Part shown: positions 1 to 5,745 of the stretch, piece after piece | Numbering within the stretch: the first letter of the stretch is position 1 | Layout: every line of letters begins with the position of its first letter | Assembly: GCA_027328265.1 (NCBI GenBank) | Contig: DAHVVD010000014.1 | Coordinates: 1 to 7,476 of the forward strand | Source: Microcaldota archaeon | GTDB taxonomy: Archaea; Micrarchaeota; Micrarchaeia; Micrarchaeales; CABMGC01 | Direction: 5' to 3' | DNA: 7,476 bases | The notes under the pieces: generated by a model | Databases searched by the model: none | The model's input: the letters and a program-made list of their open reading frames with translations, nothing else | Told to the model about the DNA's origin: nothing | Translations under genes and position numbers: made by a program

Positions 1-982
1 CTATCATCTTGCGCACTCCGTCAGTTCTCTTCCTCTTTTTCTCTATATTATCTGTGACTTCTATGGCGAACGAGTCGCTTCCTGCGCCTGACCCGAAGCT
101 CGTGACGAGTATTTTGTTGCCTGGCTTTGCCTTGTCGAGGACTGCGGCGAGGCCTAGCATCGACGCACCCGAATATGTATTGCCTATCAATGGAGTAAGG
201 AGGCCTTCCTCCACCTGCTTTTCTGTGAAGCCCAGCATCTTCGCTACGTTCAACGGGAACTTTCCGTTCGGCTGGTGAAAGACAGCGTAGTCGAAATCAG
301 TGGGCACGAATCCAGTCTTCTCGAAGAGGAGCTTCGTGGCGTTGATTATGTGCTTGAAGTATGCCGGTTCACCTGTGAATCTTCCTCCGTGGGATGGAAA
401 ATTTGCATTCTCCCTCCTCCAGAAGTCAGGAGTATCAGAGGTATAGCTTGCTGTGTCAAGGAGGTTTGCAACAATCTCCTTTTTCTCCTTTCCGACTATG
501 AATGCTGCGCCTCCTGCGCTTGCGGTGTACTCGAGCGCGTCTCCAGGTCTTCCCTGCGATGTGTCGCTGCCTATCGTCATACCATATTTCATCATCTCGC
601 TCTCGACCATGCCCATCAGCATAACCATGCCAGCTGTGCCAGCTTTGCATGCAAACTCAAGGTCAGCAGCAGTGAAGGCGTTGCCTGCGCTGATCGCCTG
701 GCCCACCACCGTTGCTGTGGGCTTCACAGCATAAGGATGCGATTCTGATCCAACATATATGGCTCCGAGCTCTTTTGCTTCTATGCCTGCATGATAGACT
801 GCCTTCCTTGCAGCTTCAACCGCAATGGTGGCTGTGTCTTCGTCAAGGGATGGGACGCTCTTCTCGACTATGTTGAGGCCCCTCTTGATGCCCTCGGGCT
901 CCTCGTTCCATACTCTCGCTATCTCCTCCACTTTTATCCTGAGGCGCGGAACATACGCACCGTAGCCCACTATGCCTGACAT
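1..982 (-). CDS. mvaS: Hydroxymethylglutaryl-CoA synthase, archaeal type (C-terminus off window)
   Basis: Condenses acetyl-CoA with acetoacetyl-CoA to HMG-CoA, the committed cytosolic step of the mevalonate route to archaeal isoprenoid lipids. I translated 327 codons from ATG at 982 down to base 2 without a stop. The family is about 345-350 residues, so roughly 20 residues are missing at the left edge. The thiolase-fold catalytic triad is visible: Glu80 in GSESHPYAVKP, the nucleophile Cys112 in DLEFACKAGT, and His236 in FHQPNGKFP. The N-terminus MSGIVGYGAYVPRLRI and the motif SDTSQGRPGDALEYTASAGG are typical of the archaeal family. In many archaea this enzyme is encoded beside an acetoacetyl-CoA thiolase and a DUF35 protein, but that side lies outside the window. 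The ATG sits about 38 bases after a TATA box. All plus-strand reading frames over this region are shadows. Identity is firm. Confidence 0.95.
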   Translation of the reverse strand, partial: MSGIVGYGAYVPRLRIKVEEIARVWNEEPEGIKRGLNIVEKSVPSLDEDTATIAVEAARKAVYHAGIEAKELGAIYVGSESHPYAVKPTATVVGQAISAGNAFTAADLEFACKAGTAGMVMLMGMVESEMMKYGMTIGSDTSQGRPGDALEYTASAGGAAFIVGKEKKEIVANLLDTASYTSDTPDFWRRENANFPSHGGRFTGEPAYFKHIINATKLLFEKTGFVPTDFDYAVFHQPNGKFPLNVAKMLGFTEKQVEEGLLTPLIGNTYSGASMLGLAAVLDKAKPGNKILVTSFGSGAGSDSFAIEVTDNIEKKRKRTDGVRKMI

Positions 983-1010
983 GAAAACCAGCCGTGCTAT
1001 CAATTGATGA

Positions 1011-1054
1011 TATTAATTAATATATCCTATTGCAGCGTCGCTTTTTGTCTAATA
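1011..1054 (-). promoter_or_regulatory. Promoter of HMG-CoA synthase: TATA box plus upstream element
   Basis: Read on the minus strand, an AT-rich TATA box (AGGATATATTAATTAATA, 1011-1028) lies about 38 bases before the ATG at 982. AGGA just before it could act as a BRE. Further upstream, at 1038-1054, is TATTAGACAAAAAGCGA. The whole 1020-1054 block is almost repeated before the next minus-strand gene at 2198-2231, so the upstream part is probably a regulator site and not chance. The TATA call rests on position and composition. The operator role is inference. Confidence 0.6.
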
Positions 1055-1097
1055 AGTGGCTCGGCGCTGCCTGAAATGAATGAGTTTTTCTGAATGG

Positions 1098-2162
1098 TCA
1101 ACTGCTTTCCAGCTTGAGGTAGGTGGCGCCGCAGCTCTCGTTCAGGTTTGCGAGAGTCAGCCTTAAGATGTAGTTGCCAGCGGGCAGGTGGCCGAGGGAC
1201 TTGGTGGAGACGCAGCTCTTGCTGGAGCTGCTGTTGAAGCTGCTGAGCGGGAGAGTGGAGAAAGCCATAAGGCCGCCTGATGCGTTGAACAGGGTGTATG
1301 AGCCGGAGCCGCTGGGCGCGAAATTGCTTACCAGAGTAAGGTTGCCGCCTGTCCAGGAGCAGTCTCCTGTAGAGGAGGCGTTTGGAGCTGTGACCGAGAT
1401 GTTCAAGGAGGAACACGAAGCCAGGGTGACATTTTGCACGGGCTGCTGGGAGGTGAGATTGGCTCCGGTGTAACTTGCAAGCGCTGAGAGAAGCAACGTC
1501 TGATTCAGTGCTGGATTCCCCAGCACGTATGCACCAACCAGGCTGTCGCCTGCGTATGCGACCACCACGGTGATGCTGCGGAGGCTTGATGTAATATAGG
1601 ACATACCTCTGTAATTAGAGGCGAGGCCGCCAGTGTTGGAGGGAGAATTCAGATAGCTGGCGTATATCGCACCGCTCTCCTTAGAGACCACTTTGAAGGC
1701 GAGGAGCTTTACGGAACTGTTAGTGCTGGAGTTCAGGTAAGTGAGGTATATGGCGTTCACAGTCGCGTTTCCCTTGAACCTTAGCGATGACAGGTATAGG
1801 GATATCTCAGTCTGGTTTGTCATAGCCTTGGTTGAATAGTTGCCCTGCTGGCCGAGTATCTTGACCGCCTCGCTCTCAGGGAGGAAGTCTGTGCCGGATT
1901 GCACAGCGGAGTTTGAAGCTGCAGGCTGGCTTGCTGCTATCGAGTTGGTAGCAGACGTAGAGTTCTGCTGCTTTGGTGCCTGAGTGCCGTGGTTGTATAG
2001 AAGCGCGATGCCTGCGACGAGGATTACGACCAGCACCACTATGCCTGCAGGGAGGAGTAAGTTCCTCTTTGGAGGGGATGGAGAAACAGAATGTGCGGAA
2101 GGGGCTGGCGGTGGAGGCTGGCTCTGCTCCCATGCATTCGGCTGCTGGTTTTGAATTTCCAT
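1098..2162 (-). CDS. Membrane-anchored Ser/Thr/Asn-rich surface protein, unknown function
   Basis: I do not recognise a family. The 354-residue product starts with a Gln/Pro-rich cytoplasmic tail (residues 1-33, including QPPPPAP), followed by one hydrophobic helix at about 35-56 (LLLPAGIVVLVVILVAGIAL) with KR before it, so the rest should face outward. A low-complexity Ser/Asn/Ala/Gln linker (about 60-90) leads to a globular stretch beginning near LPESEAVKILGQQGNYS. About 15 Asn-X-Ser/Thr sequons suggest N-glycosylation. Four cysteines in the last third (ASCSSLN, GDCSW, KSCVST, ESCGA) could form disulfides. ATG at 2162 is preceded by a TATA box at about 2190-2205, giving a very short or absent leader. 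It lies 115 bases upstream of the HMG-CoA synthase gene but has its own copy of the same promoter module. It could be an S-layer-associated or substrate-binding protein, but no motif shows this. Confidence 0.8.
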   Translation of the reverse strand: MEIQNQQPNAWEQSQPPPPAPSAHSVSPSPPKRNLLLPAGIVVLVVILVAGIALLYNHGTQAPKQQNSTSATNSIAASQPAASNSAVQSGTDFLPESEAVKILGQQGNYSTKAMTNQTEISLYLSSLRFKGNATVNAIYLTYLNSSTNSSVKLLAFKVVSKESGAIYASYLNSPSNTGGLASNYRGMSYITSSLRSITVVVAYAGDSLVGAYVLGNPALNQTLLLSALASYTGANLTSQQPVQNVTLASCSSLNISVTAPNASSTGDCSWTGGNLTLVSNFAPSGSGSYTLFNASGGLMAFSTLPLSSFNSSSSKSCVSTKSLGHLPAGNYILRLTLANLNESCGATYLKLESS

Positions 2163-2189
2163 GAATATCGTATCTAATCAGAAGAAGAA

Positions 2190-2231
2190 GATATATAATA
2201 TATCCTCTCGTAACGCCGCTTTTGTCTAATA
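2190..2231 (-). promoter_or_regulatory. Promoter of the surface-protein gene, second copy of the shared module
   Basis: On the minus strand the order is TATTAGACAAAAGCGGCG (2214-2231), eight bases of spacer, then AGGATATATTATATAT (2191-2206), ending about 30 bases before the ATG at 2162. It matches the block at 1020-1054 in order and spacing, with one extra A in the A-run of the other copy and a divergent spacer. TATA-to-start distances agree within two bases (36 and 38), which supports a true promoter with a shared upstream element. Confidence 0.6.
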
Positions 2232-2234
2232 TTT

Positions 2235-2254
2235 CTGGTAATTACTGGTAATTA
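2235..2254. repeat. Tandem repeat, two copies of CTGGTAATTA
   Basis: CTGGTAATTA occurs at 2235-2244 and again, exactly, at 2245-2254, followed by one further C. Each copy plus the next base contains the palindrome GTAATTAC. It lies between the surface-protein promoter and the tRNA-like relic in the divergent intergenic region. It could be a dimeric regulator site or a local slippage duplication. Confidence 0.6.
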
Positions 2255-2290
2255 CAGGGATTTGAACCTGCCTAACTCTACCATATGGTA
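2250..2290 (-). other. tRNA T-arm-like relic
   Basis: On the minus strand, GGTTCAAATCC (2259-2269) matches the tRNA T-loop/B-box consensus GGTTCRANNCC exactly. It sits in GCAGGTTCAAATCCCTG, which would be a perfect five-pair T-stem if one G had not been lost; as it stands only CAGG/CCTG pairs, around an eight-base loop. After it comes TAATTACC, in the place of an acceptor 3' strand, with no encoded CCA. Upstream there is GGTAGAG, which resembles a D-loop, but no anticodon arm folds between the two. I read this as a decayed tRNA 3' end or tRNA-like element, not a working tRNA. Chance resemblance is possible. Confidence 0.35.
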
Positions 2291-2298
2291 TAAAAAAC
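2279..2298 (+). promoter_or_regulatory. Palindrome overlapping the lemA TATA box
   Basis: TACCATATGGTA (2279-2290) is a perfect 12-base palindrome running into GGTATAAAAAAC (2287-2298), a good archaeal TATA box. Its centre is about 34 bases before the ATG at 2327, close to the spacing of the other promoters here. This predicts a nearly leaderless transcript beginning around 2318-2327. A palindrome overlapping a TATA box is a natural place for a repressor, but that role is inferred. Confidence 0.5.
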
Positions 2299-2326
2299 CT
2301 TAATGCAAGATAAAGTATGTGATATA

Positions 2327-2941
2327 ATGGGTCTGATTTTGGATGCCGTAGTAGGTATCGTAATGCTTGTGATATTTGCCATAGTCGTAGGCACCTACAA
2401 CGGCCTCATCTCCAGGAGGAACAGGGTGCAGGACGCGTTGGCGCAGATAGACGTTCAGCTCAAGCGAAGGTATGACCTGATACCGAACCTCATAAACACC
2501 GTGAAGGGCTACATGAAATACGAAAAATCGGTACTCGTCCAAGTCACACAGCTCAGGTCTTCGATAATAACAGGAAGCGCGCAGGATAAAGCCCAGGCAA
2601 ATAACCAGCTAAGCCAGGCACTCAAGAGCATCTTCGCTGTCGCTGAGAACTATCCTGATTTGAAAGCCTCCCAGAACTTCAAGGACCTCCAGGGCCAGAT
2701 AGAGGATACAGAAGACAAGATAGCTTTCGTGAGGACCTCCTACAACGACTACGTTCTCGATTTCAACAACGCTGTCCAGCAGTTTCCCGGCAACGTATTC
2801 GCAAATGCCTTCGGCTTCAAGAAGGCTGACTTCTTCCAGGCTCCGGAAGGAGAGAAGGCTCCTGTGAAGGTAGACTTCGACGACGTAAACACACCTTCGG
2901 CTGGCCAGCCCCAGGCAAAGGGGCCAGCTAAGAAGAAGTGA
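2327..2941 (+). CDS. lemA: LemA family membrane protein
   Basis: LemA proteins are membrane-anchored helical-bundle proteins of poorly defined function, often encoded with an HtpX-type protease or TPM-domain proteins. The 204-residue product has a membrane helix at about 4-23 (AVVGIVMLVIFAIVVG), the family hallmark RRYDLIPNLINTVKGY at 47-62, and helical, Gln/Asn/Asp-rich sequence to about 150. It ends in a Pro/Lys tail (PAKKK) beyond the conserved FGF/FF region (162-170). I chose ATG at 2327 because the in-frame ATG at 2303 lies only about 10 bases after the TATA box centre, probably before the transcript starts; 2303 would add eight residues. htpX follows after 18 bases and is probably co-transcribed. 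Length and motif fit the family well. Confidence 0.93.
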   Translation: MGLILDAVVGIVMLVIFAIVVGTYNGLISRRNRVQDALAQIDVQLKRRYDLIPNLINTVKGYMKYEKSVLVQVTQLRSSIITGSAQDKAQANNQLSQALKSIFAVAENYPDLKASQNFKDLQGQIEDTEDKIAFVRTSYNDYVLDFNNAVQQFPGNVFANAFGFKKADFFQAPEGEKAPVKVDFDDVNTPSAGQPQAKGPAKKK

Positions 2942-2959
2942 CAAAGGATAGGTAGGAAT

Positions 2960-3859
2960 ATGGCAAGTTTCTTTGACGAGATAGCGAGGAACAGGCTCAA
3001 GTCGATTATACTGCTCTGCCTGTTCTCGCTGCTCTTCGTGGGCATAATACTTCTCTTCACGACTTATCTTGGCCTAGGAGCATTTGGCCTTGTCATAGCT
3101 GTCGGGATAGTATTACTCTATGCCATCTTCATATACGCTGCCGGAGACAAGCTTGTCCTAAAAATGTCAGGAGCAAAGGAGGCGGACCCGGCGCAGTACA
3201 AAAGTCTCTACAACATTGTGGAAGGGCTCTCGGCAGCGGCTCAGGTGCCTACTCCAAAGGTCTACATAATAAACGACCCCAACCCAAATGCTTTTGCTAC
3301 GGGTAAGAACAAGAAAATCTCTGCGATAGCAGTCACAACTGGTCTCTACTCGATGATGGACAGAGAGGAACTCGAAGGAGTCATAGCGCATGAGACCTCC
3401 CACATCTCCAACAATGACATACAGTTCATGATGGTAGCTGTAGTCTTTGCTGGCGCGATAGGGATAATCGCAGCTTTCATAAGGACCATGTTCTTCTTCG
3501 GAGGCATGGGAGGCAACAGCAGGAACAACAACGGCATGATACTGATAATAGCACTGGTTGTGGGGCTCCTCGCACCTCTCTTCGCGCTCCTTGTCAGGCT
3601 CGCAATATCCAGAAGAAGGGAGTACATGGCAGATGCCAACGGCGCAAGGCTTACAAGGGACCCTGCGGCTCTGGCGAGCGCGCTGAAGAAGATAAAGGAC
3701 TACACCGCTAAGCCCCAGGCGACACCGGTAAAGCAGGCGAATGAGGTTACTGCGTCGCTCTATTTTTCGAATCCATTCAGGGCTAGCAGCGTGATGAACA
3801 TCTTCTCCACACATCCTCCTATAGACGAGAGGATAAAGCGCCTCCAGAGCATGTACTGA
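2960..3859 (+). CDS. htpX: HtpX-type membrane zinc metalloprotease (peptidase M48)
   Basis: HtpX homologues degrade misfolded membrane proteins at the cytoplasmic face of the membrane. The 299-residue product has two N-terminal membrane helices (about 16-34 and 40-62). The zinc site HETSH is at 144-148 (HExxH), with Glu221 in SRRREYMADANGAR as the expected third ligand. Two further helices follow at about 155-175 and 193-214, and the conserved FSTHPPIDERIKRL is at 282-295. All catalytic residues are present and the length is normal for the family. It follows lemA by 18 bases, with a weak AGGTAGG ribosome site at 2950-2956 before ATG 2960. The pairing suggests LemA and HtpX work together in envelope maintenance; this is inferred from the common linkage, not shown by the sequence. 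Confidence 0.95.
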   Translation: MASFFDEIARNRLKSIILLCLFSLLFVGIILLFTTYLGLGAFGLVIAVGIVLLYAIFIYAAGDKLVLKMSGAKEADPAQYKSLYNIVEGLSAAAQVPTPKVYIINDPNPNAFATGKNKKISAIAVTTGLYSMMDREELEGVIAHETSHISNNDIQFMMVAVVFAGAIGIIAAFIRTMFFFGGMGGNSRNNNGMILIIALVVGLLAPLFALLVRLAISRRREYMADANGARLTRDPAALASALKKIKDYTAKPQATPVKQANEVTASLYFSNPFRASSVMNIFSTHPPIDERIKRLQSMY

Positions 3860-3863
3860 CTGG

Positions 3864-3880
3864 TTTTATATATTATAAAA
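3864..3880 (+). promoter_or_regulatory. TATA-box promoter of the kinase-like gene
   Basis: TTTTATATATTATAAAA begins five bases after the htpX stop, with its centre about 50 bases before ATG 3922. It indicates that the following gene has its own transcription start, expected around 3895. The T-run right after htpX may also help end the lemA-htpX transcript. Confidence 0.55.
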
Positions 3881-3921
3881 GACGCAATTAATCTGAAGCA
3901 GACAGGGGTTGCTGATGCATT

Positions 3922-4581
3922 ATGGAGGTTATTGCACAGAGCCACAGGTTACCGGTGCCTATGGCACGCGTGGAGGATATTCTTTCAGTCTATAGAGACA
4001 GACCAGCCTATCGTGTCACCCCAGAAGAACAGAGAGGAGTGGATGAATCTTTGAGAAGGCTTGGTCTCCACCTCAAAATCGAAGGCAGAAGCAATAACCA
4101 TGTTTACGACGATGATCCCAAGCAGATGAGGTACCAGTTCGAGACCCTTTCACAATTACATAAAATCCTGCCTGAGAATATATCTGTGCAATACATACTC
4201 TTCGAAGTAGGTGGCAATGTAGGATATATTTCAAAGTGGCTACCGCTGAAGAGTCTTGCGCGAGATTTTCCATCTGAGCAACCTTCTGAAAATACTGTTT
4301 TCGTGGAATCCTTGCAGAGAATCAGAAGAGAGCTTGATAGTGCGGTAGAAACAATGGGAAGGAATGGGTTCATGCACAACGATCTTTTCGCCAACGCCAT
4401 GATAGACATGGAAAGACGTAGGTTAGTCCTTCTCGAACCTGCCTATGTATTGAGATCCGGAAATCCAGATTTGGACGACAAGAATAAGATTATTGAGGAA
4501 CTTGAAATAAAGGCTCGTACTTTGCAAAGAACTGGCGGGACTTTTAAACCTATGCGGGCAACAGACTTTCAAGCAGTTTAA
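3922..4581 (+). CDS. Compact protein kinase/APH-like protein with degenerate motifs
   Basis: No precise family recognised. The 219-residue soluble product carries GFMHNDLFANAMID at 149-162, which fits the HxDLxxxN catalytic loop of protein kinase-like enzymes (His152, Asp154, Asn158). Nine residues later RLVLLEPAY (167-175) stands where a DFG/D-P-G metal motif is expected, with Glu172 in place of Asp. Upstream, YQFETLSQLHKIL (71-83) resembles the C-helix with its Glu (74), and YISKWLPLKSL (102-112) resembles the hinge. I see no clear Gly-rich loop or unambiguous ATP-binding Lys, so it may be inactive or act on a small molecule. Arg codons are mixed (AGA, CGN), unlike the AGG-rich neighbours, suggesting a different origin. 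ATG 3922 overlaps a GGAGG and has no separate ribosome site. The kinase-like assignment is inference from motif order. Confidence 0.6.
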   Translation: MEVIAQSHRLPVPMARVEDILSVYRDRPAYRVTPEEQRGVDESLRRLGLHLKIEGRSNNHVYDDDPKQMRYQFETLSQLHKILPENISVQYILFEVGGNVGYISKWLPLKSLARDFPSEQPSENTVFVESLQRIRRELDSAVETMGRNGFMHNDLFANAMIDMERRRLVLLEPAYVLRSGNPDLDDKNKIIEELEIKARTLQRTGGTFKPMRATDFQAV

Positions 4582-4590
4582 TTTATATAT
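4582..4590 (+). promoter_or_regulatory. TATA-box promoter of the unknown gene at 4624
   Basis: TTTATATAT begins one base after the preceding stop codon and is centred about 37 bases before GTG 4624, matching the spacing of other promoters here. It suggests a separate transcript for the next gene and favours an early start over the ATG at 4675. Confidence 0.5.
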
Positions 4591-4623
4591 CTGGTTTGAG
4601 AGAAAGGATTGTAAGTTCTGGAG

Positions 4624-5301
4624 GTGCTTACAAGTCGGTTGAAACTGGGGAGTTTAAGAGGAAGTGGACTTTGCATGGCAGATAGTATAGTTAGAAATAG
4701 GGAGGGCTCATTCCGAGAACTCATGGCGGAGAGGTTGAGAAAAGCAGAGGCAAAACCAGTAAGAAACACGGGCCAGGATCTTTACATCACCATATGTTCT
4801 GATGAAAGGACAGACAAGAACAAGTACTTTATTTTTGCGGGTGATAAAAAACAGACTGCTGAAGGCAAAAAGCCAATCTTCATGATAAGGCAGGGTCAGC
4901 AGGAAGCCATACTTTTCTATAGAAAAAGGATACCTAAATCATGGCAAGAGGCAGTTAGGAGATATTTGCTTGACGAGAAAGATAATTTGGTGCCGAAGGT
5001 GCTGGGCTATGCTACGTATCACCATGGAGGGGAAAACGGTCCTGGAGTAGTTTATGAGTCTAGATATGAGCCTACAGTTGAGATTCAGAGAGTAGTCGGG
5101 GGTGAAGCCGATGGACTAGCTGATTTCATAGGATTGAGATTGCTTAAAAGAGAGAGGAAGGCTGGCGCAGTGAGGATAATAAGGAAAAAGGGAAGTGAGC
5201 CTGTTGACATTGGAGAATTGATTCAGAATCAAAAGGAAACGGTGAACAGAGGTTTTTGCTTGATAGAATCGGCTGCAGCAAGTCTGCTAAGGCCTGCTTG
5301 A
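4624..5301 (+). CDS. Hypothetical protein, unrecognised family
   Basis: I do not recognise this 225-residue product. It has no signal peptide, membrane helix or cysteine cluster and is basic and soluble-looking. KPIFMIRQGQQEAILFYRKR (83-102) and GPGVVYESRYEPTVEI (139-154) look like beta-strand segments; with VPKVLGYA (123-130) between them they faintly recall the N-lobe and hinge of APH-type kinases, but no catalytic loop follows. The start is uncertain. GTG 4624 fits the TATA spacing, TTG 4639 would have GGAGGTG as a ribosome site 12 bases upstream, and ATG 4675 (giving 208 residues, beginning MADSIVRN) is a conventional start but leaves a long leader. A stop at 4612-4614 limits the frame. 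Like its upstream neighbour it has its own promoter and Arg codons less dominated by AGG than in the ribosomal operon. Confidence 0.65.
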   Translation: MLTSRLKLGSLRGSGLCMADSIVRNREGSFRELMAERLRKAEAKPVRNTGQDLYITICSDERTDKNKYFIFAGDKKQTAEGKKPIFMIRQGQQEAILFYRKRIPKSWQEAVRRYLLDEKDNLVPKVLGYATYHHGGENGPGVVYESRYEPTVEIQRVVGGEADGLADFIGLRLLKRERKAGAVRIIRKKGSEPVDIGELIQNQKETVNRGFCLIESAAASLLRPA

Positions 5302-5335
5302 AGGTTTTGGGTGTAATTTGCATAAGCCAAAACCT
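5302..5335 (+). terminator. Hairpin after the unknown gene, possible terminator
   Basis: AGGTTTTGG (5302-5310) and CCAAAACCT (5327-5335) form a perfect nine-pair stem with a 16-base loop, starting directly after the TGA at 5299-5301. No T-run follows, and archaeal termination usually depends on T-runs and not on stems, so this may stabilise the mRNA end or be a protein-binding inverted repeat. A CTTTTTG at 5364-5370 further down is the only T-tract nearby. Confidence 0.4.
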
Positions 5336-5354
5336 CAGTCGGTATCCCATAGGG

Positions 5355-5363
5355 CTTAAATAT
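5355..5363 (+). promoter_or_regulatory. TATA-box promoter of the ribosomal operon
   Basis: CTTAAATAT lies about 43 bases before the rpl30e ATG at 5402, predicting a start of transcription near 5385 and a leader of about 17 bases. That leader would include AAGGT (5392-5396), a short ribosome site five bases before the ATG. Confidence 0.5.
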
Positions 5364-5401
5364 CTTTTTGTAGAGATTATATCTACCCTTCAAGGTCACG
5401 G

Positions 5402-5737
5402 ATGCTAACGCATTCTTCTGCTAAGGGAAGTGGTTTTATTCCGGATATTGGCAATGATATACGCTTAGCTGTGGACACAGGCGAGGTTACGCTAGGCCAT
5501 AAGGAGGTTATGAGAGCCATAAGCAGCTCCGCCGCACATGCAGTAGTCATAGCCTCCAAGGGAAAGAGAGAGATAGTGGAGGACATAGTGCATGTCTGCG
5601 GAGTCTCTGGCATAAAGCTCCTGAGATACTCTGGCAACTCTCTCGAGCTCGGCGCACTCTGCGGGAAGCCACATTCAGTCAACGCCCTCGCGATAATAAA
5701 GCCGGGAAGCTCGAAGATACTCGAGGAGAATTACTAG
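5402..5737 (+). CDS. rpl30e: Large-subunit ribosomal protein L30e (eL30)
   Basis: A small RNA-binding protein of the archaeal/eukaryotic 60S-type subunit, from the L7Ae/L30e/S12e superfamily. The 111-residue product contains IRLAVDTGEVTLGHKEVMRAI (21-41), the strand HAVVIASKGKREIVEDIVH (46-64) and the signature GKPHSVNALAIIKPG (88-102), close to the usual GKPFVVSALAIIDPG. The C-terminal signature and the ribosomal-operon setting favour L30e over L7Ae. It has about 14 residues (MLTHSSAKGSGFIP) before the usual N-terminus; no later ATG is available, so I kept ATG 5402, which has AGGT five bases upstream. It is the first gene of the operon and rps12 follows after eight bases. In many archaea RNA polymerase genes precede it and nusA follows; neither is seen here. 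Confidence 0.92.
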   Translation: MLTHSSAKGSGFIPDIGNDIRLAVDTGEVTLGHKEVMRAISSSAAHAVVIASKGKREIVEDIVHVCGVSGIKLLRYSGNSLELGALCGKPHSVNALAIIKPGSSKILEENY

Positions 5738-5740
5738 GTG
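5736..5740 (+). promoter_or_regulatory. Ribosome binding site deciding the TTG start of rps12
   Basis: AGGTG starts inside the rpl30e stop codon and ends five bases before TTG 5746. Extended to AGGTGCTC it differs by one base from AGGTGATC, the complement of the archaeal 16S rRNA tail. The next in-frame ATG (5803) would remove the conserved N-terminus. Confidence 0.6.
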
Positions 5741-5745
5741 CTCGA

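Noticed and set aside
9..979. Several plus-strand open frames (for example 9-278, 275-748, 453-734, 791-979)
   Set aside because: They lie wholly over the HMG-CoA synthase gene on the minus strand, which has intact family motifs and its catalytic triad; the plus-strand products have no recognisable features.
1055..1097. Terminator for the surface-protein gene
   Set aside because: On the minus strand the stretch after the stop has no T-run and only a weak GC-rich partial inverted repeat.
2250..2290. A functional tRNA gene
   Set aside because: No anticodon stem-loop or matching acceptor 5' strand can be formed, and the T-stem is one base short.
2303..2326. Upstream ATG for lemA at 2303
   Set aside because: It lies about 10 bases after the TATA box centre, probably before the transcription start; ATG 2327 directly precedes the hydrophobic helix and has normal promoter spacing.
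3167..3814. A 215-residue minus-strand open frame opposite htpX
   Set aside because: Shadow of htpX; it is His/Arg/Cys-rich with no coherent motif, as expected from the antisense of a membrane protein gene.
5402..5737. L7Ae instead of L30e
   Set aside because: The C-terminal GKPxxVxALAIIxPG signature and the position before rps12 fit L30e.
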